Below, in pieces: positions 59,001-62,548 of a stretch of DNA of 64,000 nucleotides (positions are counted from its first letter, which is position 1; each line of letters begins with the position of its first letter). The notes below the pieces were generated by a model. It saw only the letters and a program-made list of their open reading frames with translations. It ran no database searches and was not told the DNA's origin. Both the position numbers and the translations under genes were made by a program. Source of the stretch: Diphasiastrum complanatum (taxonomy: Eukaryota; Streptophyta; Lycopodiopsida; Lycopodiales; Lycopodiaceae); NCBI GenBank assembly GCA_029204225.1, contig CM055107.1:51103227-51167226 (forward strand), in the 5' to 3' direction.

Positions 59001-62000
59001 CGGATCTACTTTCAGCATGCAGTGGCTCTGATACCATATGTTATAACTTTCTACTTATTGCAAACCTCCAGGTGCCGGTTAACCACAAGAGACCGAACGA
59101 TTCACATTCCACCCCGCCATAGGACCTAATCCGGGTCCACCCTCCGTGCCCTAGCCTGTGACCGTATCAAGCGGGATCTGACCTCCATCCTAGACAGTGT
59201 CCCATACCACTGCCTAGGCTATCAGCCATCTCCTGCCTCAAGCTAGCCCTTGTATACCTCCAAGGAGAGAGACTCCAAGCCATGTGCACACCTAGATCAT
59301 GACACGTGGCAACGATGCAGGTTCACGAGTCACCGGTCAAGTCTACAGGCCCAGTCATCATCGTCTCAAGTTTGGGTTTGGGACCCAAGGGAGTTGGGTC
59401 CCTAACAAGGAGGAATAGGAGGCGGCAGCAGCGGCAAGAGCTGTCGCATCGTTCGAATCGGCGGCAGAGGCAACAGCTGCAGCTGGCTGCGCAACCACAG
59501 CCAGCGCAGCTGCTGTTGGCACAGCAGCAGCAGCCAACAAGGCTGTTGTTGGCACCGAGGTTGAAGGTGGGGGGGCAAGGAAGGATGGTGATGGAGATGG
59601 AGATGTGGGTGGAGAGGGAGAGCTCCCCCTTATTTTCTTTACCATGGCAGGGTGATGGAGGATGGAGAAGAGAGAGCAACTTTTAGATAGAATTTTAAAA
59701 GATTGTAAATAATAGCTTCTTAGGGTTTAAGCTTTGGCTGATTCAATTTGGGAGTTGAGCGGTGAGCCTTCAACCTTGGAAGTTGGGGGCAATCATCAAT
59801 GGTCAAGATGCGGGGTCCCGCGTGGGATCACGTGGTGGTACAACAATCCGTCACCTATGGGAGCTCGAGGACAAAACATTGGAATTGCAAATATGGCAAC
59901 AGAACGTACACAGGTACACCCCTCCACATTAGAGCACAGTTGTTCCGAATAAGCGGATATGATATTGGAGCATGCCATGCACCTGAGAACTTGGAATCAA
60001 TACTACCTAGACCGGGGCCACCTCGAGGTGTGGGGCCGAATGCTTCAAGAGGAGCTAATTTCATTTTCATGTTCAAAAATGGTTTTTTCAAACTTAGAAG
60101 TTTACTATTCATATAAATTGTAACTTGTGAGTCATGACTCATGTCAATGCCAACATTGGTGGTTGAAATGTGAACAAAAAGTTGCATAGCCATGCATATC
60201 TTGTCCCGCTCGTCCAGTTTCACATGACACTGTAGCATCTTCATCTATTGTTGCTATTGAACTTGTTGATTTTGAAGAGGATATACCTAGCACTTCCGGT
60301 TCATATGCAATGAGAGGTCAGGGGACTTCTCGAGGTTGTAGTGCCACACAGAGAGGTGGTAGAGAATTCTTTACCCAATCACGGCAACAATCACACGAGC
60401 AGAAGGCAACCATTGCTATTGGGCGGTGTTTCTACTTGTGTGGTCTTGGCTTCCATTTGGCCAAACCCCTGATTGGAGAAATATGATTCAGGTTGTTTCT
60501 TGTATTGGCGCGCCATGGCAAGATTCTACCATGGAGGTGCTTAGGACCAAGCACTTGACCTCAGAGGTGGAGAGTGTCCAGAGAGAGCTACAACCATGGA
60601 TGCTCAGGACCAAGCACTTGACCTCAGAGGTGGAGAGTGTTCAGAGAGAGCTACAACCATGGATACAACATTACTTCAAATGGATGGAGTGACATCAAGA
60701 GGTGCCACCTCATCAATAAACTGGTGTGGTCCTACAAAGGCACCATATTTCTGACGTCCATCAATACTTCTGCACCAGGCACCACTGTGATAGGTGAGTA
60801 TATTTTTGATGAAATCAATAAGGCCATTGAGGAAGTGGGGCCAAAAAAAGTTGTGTAGGTAAATGTTTAAAGTTTAAACTAGTGTTTTCAAGTTTCAACT
60901 TTACGTTGGTTGAAGTTTGAAGTTTTAATTGAACGTTTTGTATCTTGAACTATAAAGGTGATCACGGATAATGCCATCAACTATGTTGCTATGGGGCACA
61001 TGGTGGAGGACATTATCCACATATTTTTTGGACCCATGTGCCGCTCATTGTTCAGACCTCTTTTGAATTATGTAAAGTTCAAATTAAAATCTAGATTGTT
61101 GAATGTTGAAATTTGAGTGTTTTGAGTTCATACCTTTATAATTTCATTGGTATTTGTTTCATGATTCATCTATAATTTGACATCACTTCTAGGTTTACTA
61201 TTTTAAAGTTCAAACCCTAAAGGTATACTTAATACAGGTCATAGGTGTCATGTAACATTAAACATGTATTCAGGTGAGGTTTAAAAAGTTAATCGTAAAA
61301 ATATGGAATTTGAAATCTTTAATGCTTATACTTCAATCATGATACTATTATCATCAATGCATTATGCAACTATCTTTTTGGCTTTTTAAAAAAAATGAGT
61401 TTTGAAACCTAAAACCGATTCACCAATTCGAAAATTCTCAATTCGAAAAGGTCGAATAGGCCAATTCAGCCAATTCCGATTCGACTTATACCGAATGGCA
61501 GGAAACCTTAAGCTGGTTGGCTGGAGTTACCCGGAATATTTAATTTGGCATTGGACATTGGGAAGGAAAGTGCCCGAGAGAAGAATATGTTATGGACAAA
61601 TTGCTAGCAAGATTCTCAGATCCTTCAGATGAATACAAGAACAAGATTTTCAACATGCCAGCATGCAAGCAAGGCGGAAGCTTCAACCAATAAACTCAAA
61701 CGGCAATGAAGAAGCCTTTTTCATCAAAACGAAGAGAAAGGGCAGAGCCAAAAGGGGCAGCAAGAAAAGATCCCAGCTCATTAAGGAAGGGTTTACTTCC
61801 TCATATGAAGGTAATGAACAAATCTCAAGTTCAATGTTTGCACTGTGGTGATTTTGTTCATTGTGCAAGTGAATGCTTTATGAGACAGAGACAATTAATG
61901 GTTGTGATAATCAAGGCAATAGCACTAATGATGTTAGTGATGGCACTCTCAAGGATACTGGTGATTTCGTTTTGCTTTGATGGACACATGCTTAGCCAAG

Positions 62001-62548
62001 GAGGTAAAATGTCTTGTATCTCGTGTTGATTTTTTTTATCCAAGTTGGATGAGTTCCATCGGAGGAATCAAAGTAGTGTAGTTGCAAAAACTAAGAAGGA
62101 ATGTGACTTTGGAGGGTGTACTTCAAGCACACATGGAGTGCTGTAGTTTCCAATGCTTGTGCAATAAAAACATTCAACATGACACTCCATGGCCTTTACT
62201 GGCAGTGGAGTGATTACTTATAATGGGCTGTCCAGTCGCTGGTAATCACAGAACAGCTATTACCAATACTGGACATATTCTGATAAAGCAGCAGCAGCAG
62301 CAGCTCGGTGAAACTCGTGGGGTTGTTTCAAAGCTGGCCATAATGTGTAGCATATACTTGCAACCTGCAAAGGAAAAGCAGACTTTTTTATTACTACTAA
62401 ATTCAACAATATTCATAAAAAACACTCGCAAAGCTGATTGGTGATTCACCTCTTTTGGTCTAGCTGTGGCAGCACACTTTGCAAGTTCTGTAATTGCCTC
62501 CGTCCACCGTTCCTTACTGAAGACATCTTCATTTTCAGCAGCTAAAAC
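19588..62548 (-). CDS. SGR6: SGR6 (SHOOT GRAVITROPISM 6; MROH1-like HEAT-repeat protein), C-terminal eleven exons
   Basis: Join on the minus strand: 62548-62450, 62364-62264, 39240-39135, 38827-38714, 29326-29252, 21401-21303, 20729-20658, 20464-20379, 20207-20114, 19981-19874, 19701-19588. The total is 1068 nt, 355 aa plus stop. Every junction has GT/AG ends and all phases agree. The order and content match the C-terminal fifth of plant SGR6 proteins: RPKE, AAAAALSEYVQY, AVRRLCLKGLIQ, FGIGQQQEAFLEQ, IQANAIYFSG, ASALSFLL. SGR6 is a large HEAT-repeat protein required for shoot gravitropism in Arabidopsis, and MROH1 is its animal counterpart. Introns are 85, 23023, 307, 9387, 7850, 573, 193, 171, 132 and 172 bp. 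The N-terminal exons lie beyond the right edge. No stop or frameshift interrupts the exons, so the gene looks functional despite its TE load. Confidence 0.9.
19874..19981 (-). CDS. SGR6: SGR6 exon (AFDSPW)
   Basis: 36 codons, phase 0 at both ends, TTATGTAG|GCC acceptor and CAG|GTTTTT donor. AFDSPWSTIQANAIYFSG is close to the invariant AFDAPWPIIQANAIYF segment of SGR6. Confidence 0.92.
20114..20207 (-). CDS. SGR6: SGR6 exon (DLTKHLVQHF)
   Basis: 94 nt. The first G completes an Arg codon split with the previous exon, then YDSFLKDLTKHLVQHF and RIDTYITSAIQ follow. CAG|GTAAAC donor. Confidence 0.92.
20379..20464 (-). CDS. SGR6: SGR6 exon (RKIAPLLHAEKL)
   Basis: 86 nt starting at AGAACATTC after TGTAG. 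It encodes a HEAT helix pair (FRKIAPLLHAEKLRALV) and ends with two bases of a split codon. Confidence 0.88.
20658..20729 (-). CDS. SGR6: SGR6 exon (HTILPSLVFHMND)
   Basis: 24 codons, VHTILPSLVFHMNDEALEVR to ACK. GTTAGT donor and TTGCAG acceptor. Confidence 0.92.
20752..20776. repeat. (AC)n microsatellite
   Basis: About 12 CA units in an SGR6 intron. Confidence 0.95.
20939..21011. repeat. (TG)n-(AG)n compound microsatellite
   Basis: About 9 TG units followed by about 27 GA units in the intron between the FGIGQQQ and HTILPSL exons. Confidence 0.95.
21303..21401 (-). CDS. SGR6: SGR6 exon (FGIGQQQEAFLEQ)
   Basis: 33 codons in phase 0. MRAAAFAALGTLSKFGIG and QEAFLEQ match the conserved HEAT repeat of SGR6. 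CTACAG acceptor and CAG|GTAAGC donor. Confidence 0.94.
21402..23870. other. SGR6 intron, no recognisable element in this part
   Basis: AT-rich intron sequence. Short open frames (22043-22297, 22536-22830, 23162-23365) lack recognisable domains. Degenerate TE sequence is likely but cannot be assigned. Confidence 0.45.
24274..24991. mobile_element. Palindrome-rich non-autonomous element, hAT-like (718 bp)
   Basis: Terminal inverted repeat CATAGTTGCAGCG at the left and its reverse complement CGCTGCAACTATG-like end at the right. Subterminal arms are made of GAATCGCGATTC-type words on both sides, so the ends can fold into long imperfect hairpins. The centre holds a 62-aa open frame without a domain and a poly-A/poly-T run (about 24878-24907). 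It interrupts the Gypsy RT. No transposase inside. Superfamily is assigned from the 8-bp duplication only. Confidence 0.8.
24878..24907. repeat. Adjacent poly-A and poly-T runs
   Basis: A-run followed at once by a T-run of about 19 bases, inside the 718-bp element. Confidence 0.9.
27340..27358. repeat. Poly-G tract
   Basis: GGGGGGAGG followed by ten or more G, at the right end of the Gypsy relic. May fold as a quadruplex or be an assembly-sensitive homopolymer. Confidence 0.85.
27700..27993 (-). pseudogene. Copia reverse transcriptase relic
   Basis: Minus-strand frames contain LKRFTMSDCRPIFIPIEVG and LFHKLIGCLIYLTTTFPYMS, then VVSLMSQSMAMP and ILRFFKD. These match the conserved block between RT and RNase H of Copia (compare RKLIGSLIYLTITRPDLSY in the intact element). 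Frame changes and missing flanks show a fragment. Confidence 0.8.
27994..29251. other. SGR6 intron, no clear element
   Basis: AT-rich. A weak EYLNGDLIQEP reading near 28922 resembles the Copia RT motif AFLNGDLEEEVYM, but without supporting flanks. Confidence 0.4.
29252..29326 (-). CDS. SGR6: SGR6 exon (VAPLLLNICVRLRSLQ)
   Basis: 25 codons, phase 0. TGCCAG acceptor and CAG|GTAAGT donor. LEDTVAPLLLNICVRLRSLQ corresponds to the DAVEPILLSLSVRLRNLQ region of SGR6. Confidence 0.93.
29570..29625. repeat. (AG)n microsatellite in PLE pseudo-LTR, copy B
   Basis: About 27 AG units. The same tract occurs at 33846-33901 in copy A with different length and flanks. Confidence 0.95.
29690..29737 (-). ncRNA. 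Hammerhead ribozyme, PLE pseudo-LTR copy B
   Basis: Minus strand reads TAGCGCCA, CTGATGA, GCTC-TCAC-GAGC, GAAA, C-TA-G, TC, TGGC-TTT-GCTA. Core CUGAUGA and GAAA are intact. Stem II is a perfect GCUC/GAGC with UCAC loop. Stem III is minimal (A-U and C-G pairs closing UA). Stem I pairs GCCA with UGGC and UAGC with GCUA around a UUU bulge. Predicted cleavage is after the UC, between plus positions 29701 and 29700. This is a type I minimal hammerhead, the form established in Penelope-like elements. All conserved core bases are present, so self-cleavage is likely, though unmeasured. Confidence 0.92.
29840..29862. repeat. PLE 3'-region hairpin unit, copy B
   Basis: CCCTGAGCATATGCTTCCAAGGG: AGC-ATAT-GCT apical stem and CCCT/AGGG lower stem. 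Only this unit of the hairpin series survives in copy B. Confidence 0.6.
30073..32061 (-). pseudogene. PLE reverse transcriptase (ORF2), copy B
   Basis: The frame is open from 32061 without an ATG, overlapping the last 167 bp of ORF1 in another frame. The first ATG is at 31773. Motifs in order: KPADKNLGVTIL, LLPKVHKPVVVGRPI with SS..YIFEHASRWL, SFDIESLYPSIPT (catalytic Asp), GTAMGTSFA, YFRRFIDDGFGIWQG (catalytic DD at 30565-30570), then the PLE-typical post-RT segment. An in-frame TAG (30724-30726) replaces the CAG (Gln) of copy A just before GTAMGTS. A 4-bp deletion near 30267 (AGGTACTTT preceded by a missing ATCT relative to copy A) shifts the frame, and an 18-bp tandem insertion lies near 30190. 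The C-terminus is deleted. Expression in intact relatives would need frameshifting or re-initiation from ORF1. Confidence 0.9.
31895..33709 (-). CDS. PLE ORF1, gag-like protein of 604 aa
   Basis: Open from ATG 33709 to TAA 31895, no defects. N-terminus has a basic RPRKRSRTPSRST patch (possible nuclear localisation signal). Residues about 55-275 are Ala/Gln/Pro-rich low-complexity sequence. Residues about 275-510 are predicted by eye to be mostly helical, with Leu/Lys heptad-like stretches (LLKELKVEINRLL, LRLRLLEVKTK). The last 95 residues are Ser/Pro/Arg/Lys-rich and could bind RNA. No zinc knuckle. Endonuclease-less PLEs of the Athena type carry an upstream ORF1, and this occupies that position. 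No homologous domain is recognised, so the gag-like role is inferred from position and composition. GC content is much higher than in neighbouring DNA. Confidence 0.75.
   Translation of the reverse strand: MLASEEDSVRPRKRSRTPSRSTAMEEAPDFWQQQQIILYAQARAAGLLLSEEEMANAAAASTSDHPQPSLPALSTSFQGFNAPPPPDQAAFAALPPAQDAPSLQNPAQLFLAAAQVLPPPSAAAQQSAAASSSSLQLAAAAFQPAAALQAAAQQHFLTAGQQQSVQQSIQTAAAAAPASAAFAAAAAGLPQPVAAVPPPFAATVPPPPPAAALAALQQLLQQNPSLLQQLAPLFASPQVFSAPSSSNPAVNPASLPSLQFPKNQFLQELDHPSFSSAIQSILKDSMASYKRDFRKYHSLHASIEKLKSQLIAGETPHACRIAFPKLQGSDFHQETLESKVRDLTLKFHNGLHLALLEVKEKDLLSIKSILDLATETLRLRLLEVKTKSCPPVDPLLSHFGSSTFSLALESLLQDAMNAWDFFVYTLHSDFAISSAVQENALKDRNLARDEAMTEAQSIPSDVVVSELVKKATLSVKQDLLKELKVEINRLLGKPQSSSPTPILKNRGRSTTPSRRKPSPSPSRQGNGPRRNGTAPTPSAALHSSSRSTLGPLLPLPGSLKTKTPSPQKRVSGQTKFRGKSKVKFKIKIKIEWQIKEGKEIKESK
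33846..33901. repeat. (AG)n microsatellite in PLE pseudo-LTR, copy A
   Basis: About 28 AG units in the same context as 29570-29625. Confidence 0.95.
33975..34021 (-). ncRNA. Hammerhead ribozyme, PLE pseudo-LTR copy A
   Basis: Same core as copy B (CTGATGA, GCTC-TCAC-GAGC, GAAA, CTAG, TC), but the 3' strand of stem I reads TGC instead of TGGC. One base is deleted, weakening the GCCA/UGGC helix. Predicted cleavage between 33985 and 33984. It would generate the 5' end of copy B RNA. Confidence 0.88.
34123..34147. repeat. PLE 3'-region hairpin unit, copy A (fourth)
   Basis: CCCTGAGCATATGCTTCCAAGGG, same as the copy B unit. Confidence 0.6.
34148..34215. repeat. 33-bp tandem duplication in PLE copy A 3' region
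   Basis: TGCTAGTAGGCTAAAGTGCA and its continuation occur twice here and once in copy B (about 29868). Confidence 0.85.
34321..34445. repeat. About 65-bp tandem duplication in PLE copy A 3' region
   Basis: CTAAGACTAGCAGTACCAAC through AAAACTGCTAAAAATAGGCA is repeated with a few changes (TTAAGACTAGCAGTACCAAC to AAATCGGCATGGGG). Confidence 0.85.
34480..34600. repeat. Array of three hairpin units downstream of the PLE RT stop
   Basis: Units at 34483-34506, 34532-34556 and 34574-34597. Each has AGC-NNAT-GCT at the apex and a variable lower stem (CCCC/GGGG, CCCT/AGGG, CCTCG/CGAGG). The third is a near-perfect hairpin, CCTCGAGCCAATGCTCCGAGG. The changes in the lower stem keep pairing. Confidence 0.65.
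34608..35525 (-). pseudogene. PLE reverse transcriptase, copy A, C-terminal part
   Basis: Open frame with RT motifs QVRGTAMGTSFAVVY, YFRRFIDDGFGIWQ, then the PLE post-RT region: ILGELQRYILRES, RLRARGYP, and a terminal RARNLQGYLVHSRFH. That last motif matches the RxARNLxxxLVxS signature that ends PLE RT cores. No GIY-YIG follows before the stop. The first 9 residues come from flanking DNA, so the protein is 5' truncated and lacks fingers and the first catalytic Asp. Confidence 0.9.
35499..35534. repeat. 18-bp direct repeat at the PLE truncation point
   Basis: AAATGGCAAAGAACGAGC twice in tandem, between the truncated RT and unrelated intron DNA. It may be filler or templated insertion. Confidence 0.85.
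35865..36081. repeat. 8-bp target-site duplication GTTTGCTC
   Basis: GTTTGCTC at 35865-35872 and 36074-36081, on either side of the 201-bp palindromic element. Confidence 0.85.
35873..36073. mobile_element. Palindrome-rich short non-autonomous element, hAT-like (201 bp)
   Basis: Starts CATAG and ends CTATG. Inner sequence is built from GAACCGTGGG/CGGTTCTGAGAACCG words in both orientations, so it folds into nested hairpins. The centre has an ATTA repeat (TTAATTAATTAATTAATT). Same CATAG terminus, 8-bp duplication length and architecture as 24274-24991, but different word content. Confidence 0.8.
36082..38713. other. SGR6 intron, no gene recognised
   Basis: Includes an LTR-like stretch (about 36560-36850, with direct words such as TTGGGCTCTTTCT and TTGGCCCGATTTA). 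A 104-aa open frame (36891-37205) and an 83-aa frame (38214-38465) have no known domain. Eroded TE origin is plausible but not shown. Confidence 0.4.
38714..38827 (-). CDS. SGR6: SGR6 exon (VALTAVQGLPA)
   Basis: 38 codons, phase 0. TTGCAG acceptor and GCA|GTGAGT donor. NYAAQVLSVVVALIEDPEE and VALTAVQ match the SGR6 TTQVLGVILALLDDSDESVQLTAV region. Confidence 0.93.
39135..39240 (-). CDS. SGR6: SGR6 exon (AVRRLCLKGLIQ)
   Basis: 106 nt. The first T completes a Cys codon with exon 62364-62264. GDKLLSQLVGVLSAHV then RRLCLKGLIQ matches the near-invariant SPTVRRLCLRGLVQ of SGR6. Only a 307-bp intron separates it from the next exon, whereas the intron before it is 23 kb. Confidence 0.94.
39241..39879. 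other. SGR6 giant intron, left end, no element recognised
   Basis: AT-rich sequence with no coding motif, between the splice acceptor and the LTR-like remnant. Confidence 0.45.
39880..40275 (+). mobile_element. LTR-element remnant with PBS
   Basis: PBS TGGTATCAGAGCC at 40263-40275 preceded by LTR-like sequence (ends CTAATAGT). No gag follows; a LINE fragment starts about 70 bp downstream. The short internal region suggests a TRIM-like or truncated Copia element. The left boundary is approximate. Confidence 0.55.
40340..41314 (+). mobile_element. LINE copy A (RT fragment plus 3' tail)
   Basis: 5' truncated in the RT and internally deleted. The RT up to the post-catalytic region is joined at about 41278 to the family 3' end (GCATTTAAGACATTAATAAAGCTTTCTCTCTCTC). 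Copy B begins directly after this CT-rich tail. Confidence 0.85.
40345..41265 (+). pseudogene. LINE copy A reverse transcriptase fragment
   Basis: Frames contain MIGHVMAKLSGTILP, GFRAHHSTTIHILTLRAIIE, STIGVKQGCSLSPTLFGLYI and SILLYADDVVMVSPTREG (catalytic DD at 40893-40898), then TKIMVFNTSRAFM. At least four frame or stop defects, and no C-terminal zinc motif. Confidence 0.85.
41315..43410 (+). mobile_element. LINE copy B (5' truncated)
   Basis: Starts inside the RT at NVENYGTIMIGH, immediately after the CT-rich tail of copy A. Runs through the RT, C-terminal domain and 3' UTR with stem-loops at 43322-43334 and 43373-43386. Ends in a T/C-rich stretch against copy C. Confidence 0.85.
41317..43190 (+). 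pseudogene. LINE copy B ORF2 (RT and C-terminal region)
   Basis: RT with KAFDSVSRHLL, INVKQGCPLSPTLFALYI and PILLYADDVVLLS (catalytic DD 41848-41853), then the family C-terminal region with MLSRMIRAKPSVPHDIIL. A TGA at 42241-42243 replaces the expected Trp codon, a second TGA at 42808-42810 interrupts FHFIF/CP, and about 25 codons before LCSLQEVEDEFHFIF are deleted. Otherwise the frame is largely open over 1.9 kb, the best preserved RT of the array. Confidence 0.88.
43411..43847 (+). mobile_element. LINE copy C (3' end only)
   Basis: Contains the C-terminal basic tail (RRQKLKRLPRPSRVRHQRP near 43460, ending HQITQFFSFS) and the 3' UTR with hairpin GTCCA-ACA-TGGAC, then GACATTAATATATTC and a (CT)n tail of about 55 bp (43792-43847). 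Copy D starts at the tail. Confidence 0.8.
43792..43847. repeat. (CT)n tail between LINE copies C and D
   Basis: About 28 CT units after TTCTATTCTATTC. It forms the 3' tail of copy C and the 5' junction of copy D. Confidence 0.95.
43901..44602 (+). pseudogene. LINE copy D ORF1 (RNA-binding protein, one stop)
   Basis: ATG 43901, interrupted only by TAG 43940-43942; the open part from 43973 gives 209 aa. An N-terminal coiled coil (heptad-like LKKTNAKLHQEMNLLRKEV and LKELEEKIEKQKEE) is followed by an RRM-like domain (NIRVRGIANSQNALEEAK, LIIRFTSLESRRDAL) and a C-terminal domain (MDDDLTYLQVEERRKAFQEA, RRVIYRDGRIRYID). This is the layout of L1/Tx1-type ORF1 proteins, which coat LINE RNA as trimers. 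No zinc knuckle. Confidence 0.87.
44654..47942 (+). pseudogene. LINE copy D ORF2 (APE endonuclease and reverse transcriptase)
   Basis: Endonuclease: LLFMETHES (catalytic Glu), AACYFPP, IFLTGDFNARTTSRQ and TLSDHSFLSFS (SDH motif). A central linker with the PWYDDEC motif follows. RT: IHPIHKNGDP, GFRAHYSTTDHIFTLRAI, FVDFRKAFDSVPRSLL, STIGVKQGCFLSPTLFGLYI, AILLYADDVVLLS (DD 46754-46759). The C-terminus has CQLCSLGVVETEEHFNFICP, the CX2C..H..C knuckle of LINEs. Defects: TGA at about 45038, a deletion/frame change at about 45350, frameshifts near 46085, a stop and frame change at 46577-46606, and a frameshift near 47440. No RNase H domain. Inactive. Confidence 0.9.
48383..48452 (-). mobile_element. 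Inverted LINE 3'-tail fragment
   Basis: GAAAGCTTTATTAATGTC, then ATGCCAAAAGGCAT and ATCAAGTATG, is the reverse complement of the family 3' end (compare 52938-53009). It is attached directly to the cut 3' UTR of copy D. Confidence 0.88.
48582..49741 (+). pseudogene. LINE copy E ORF1
   Basis: Pro/Ser-rich repetitive N-terminal part (48582-48960) in changing frames, then a coiled coil (TSLRKEMGQLQVIIQSMSAE, IQELEEKIEQHKA), stop, RRM-like LNIRVRGVEDTNN, stop at about 49458, and a frameshift before the C-terminal LRAKLRVTLKFMDDDLTPMQ. Same architecture as copy D. Confidence 0.82.
49793..52470 (+). pseudogene. LINE copy E ORF2, RT catalytic core missing
   Basis: Endonuclease pieces: ICNGIHSSATAGDFRDF, LLLTETHES, ILLAGNFNARTGSRQ (the family Asp of GDFNAR is Asn here). 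Central region: NPWYDHECNQLHLNL. RT begins NLIYPIHKGGDP, MISHLFAKVYGSILQS, and at LHAIGQA (51420) jumps to the NTSRAFM segment, normally about 600 bp downstream. This deletes the KAFDSVP, GVKQG and YADD motifs. The rest (SYTYLGILFSSPTF, FCFRKSIRDARSKCRLF) continues to REERICQFF and the H..C half of the knuckle; the second Cys of the CX2C pair is replaced by Phe. Confidence 0.86.
52971..52984 (+). other. LINE 3' stem-loop, copy E
   Basis: ATGCC-TTTT-GGCAT hairpin 24 bases before the CT tail. Equivalent hairpins: 57361-57374 (GTACC-TTAG-GGTAT), 43373-43386 (GTAC-CTTTGA-GTAC) and the inverted copy at 48383-48452. Confidence 0.65.
53006..53059. repeat. (CT)n tail between LINE copies E and F
   Basis: About 27 CT units directly after ATTAATAAAGCTT. 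ORF1 of copy F starts at its right edge. Confidence 0.95.
53060..53881 (+). pseudogene. LINE copy F ORF1, internally deleted
   Basis: The first 224 codons (53060-53734) are Ser/Ala/Thr/Pro low-complexity sequence built from imperfect repeats around the DNA word TCGCTGGAAACA. A jump to another frame then gives LKLRAKLRGTLIFMDDLTPM and KRVIYRDGKARYIDPPN, the ORF1 C-terminal domain. Coiled coil and RRM-like parts present in copies D and E are missing. The N-terminal repeats resemble the Pro/Ser-rich start of copy E ORF1. Confidence 0.78.
53931..57236 (+). pseudogene. LINE copy F ORF2 (APE endonuclease and RT)
   Basis: Endonuclease: LRLWNCNGIHSSATADDF, LFTETHESPERGLP, LAICYFPPN, VLLAGDFHARTGSRQ, TLSDHSYLSLS. 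Stop TAG at 54585-54587. Central NPWYDHECNQLHLDL. RT: MISHLFAKVYGSILQS, GFRPGYTTSDHIFTLRSI, FVDFRKAFDSVPRHLL, STIGVKQGRPLSPTLFGLYI, ILLYADDVVLLS (DD 56023-56028). Frame changes near 55440, 55505, 56004, 56205 and 56429. The C-terminal knuckle is replaced by unrelated repetitive coding (about 56980-57180). The open 161-aa RT block at 55519-56004 is well preserved. Confidence 0.88.
57425..58245 (+). mobile_element. LINE copy G (5' truncated, C-terminal domain and 3' UTR)
   Basis: Encodes SHGLRFTLGQLRVSSHQLEI, EERICQLCSLSEFELEEHFL and RCPIYYEIRGRYHCLF, the C-terminal knuckle region, intact to 57809. The 3' UTR reaches CATACTTGACATGTAC and CTTATATGCCTATTGGAT near 58220 without the CT tail. It abuts copy F's tail at TTATCACTTATCACAGG. 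Confidence 0.83.
58246..59020. other. Intron sequence, no gene recognised
   Basis: Short frames at 58151-58450 and 58528-58893 lack domains. The composition changes from GC-rich to AT-rich at about 58870. Confidence 0.4.
59024..59036 (-). promoter_or_regulatory. PBS of a minus-strand LTR element remnant
   Basis: Minus strand TGGTATCAGAGCC. Two bases away, the plus strand starts TGTTATAAC at 59039, so an LTR end (GTTATAACA on the minus strand) precedes the PBS. Indicates an antisense-to-LINE Copia/TRIM remnant whose body lies at about 58870-59020. Confidence 0.7.
59039..59798. other. LTR-like sequence and low-complexity coding-like stretch
   Basis: 59039 onward is probably an LTR of the minus-strand remnant. 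At 59306-59686 both strands have open frames rich in Gln/Arg/Ala (CAGCAG/GCAGCGGCAA repeats). No domain recognised. Confidence 0.4.
59799..61080 (+). pseudogene. hAT-superfamily transposase relic (BED finger and DUF659)
   Basis: N-terminal frame: GPAWDHVVVQQSVTYG, WNCKYGNRTYTGTPLHIRAQ and ISGYDIGAC fit a BED-type zinc finger of plant hAT/DUF659 proteins, although one Cys (CKYC) is replaced by Gly. Then AIGRCFYLCGLGFHLAKPL (60415), WSDIKRCHLINKLVWSYKGT with IFLTSINTSAPG (60685-60770), IEEVGPKKVV (60828), and VITDNAINYVAMGHMVEDII (60958-61017, with the DUF659 TDNA motif), in shifting frames. A 63-bp tandem duplication lies within it. No C-terminal dimerisation region. Dead. Confidence 0.8.
60543..60668. 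repeat. 63-bp (21-codon) in-frame tandem duplication
   Basis: AGGACCAAGCACTTGACCTC to CTACAACCATGGATGCTC, twice. Translated it repeats RTKHLTSEVESVQRELQPWM. The two copies differ by about one base. Confidence 0.92.
61560..61910 (+). pseudogene. Gag relic with zinc knuckle
   Basis: DKLLARFSDPSDEYKNKIF (about 61592) then, after frame changes, KSQVQCLHCGDFVHCASECF, a CX2CX4HX4C knuckle at about 61834-61875. Copia-like gag by pattern. No protease recognised downstream. Confidence 0.65.
62264..62364 (-). CDS. SGR6: SGR6 exon (AAAAAALSEYVQY)
   Basis: 101 nt. TTTGCAG acceptor and TG|GTAATA donor. VASICYTLWPALK and HRAAAAAALSEYVQY match the REAAAAALSEFVRYS segment of SGR6. Ends with TG, which with the T of the exon at 39240 makes Cys. 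A (GCT)6 run encodes the Ala stretch. Confidence 0.92.
62450..62548 (-). CDS. SGR6: SGR6 exon (RWTEAITELAKC)
   Basis: 33 codons, phase 0. AGTCTAG acceptor and GAG|GTGAAT donor. NEDVFSKERWTEAITELAKC and RPKE align with the ENERWINLIGDIAGC..RPKE part of SGR6. The 85-bp intron after it is complete in the window. Confidence 0.9.

Noticed and set aside
59306-59686. 126-aa Gln/Arg-rich open frame with an overlapping antisense frame
   Set aside because: Both frames come from CAG/GCA-type repeats; no conserved domain.
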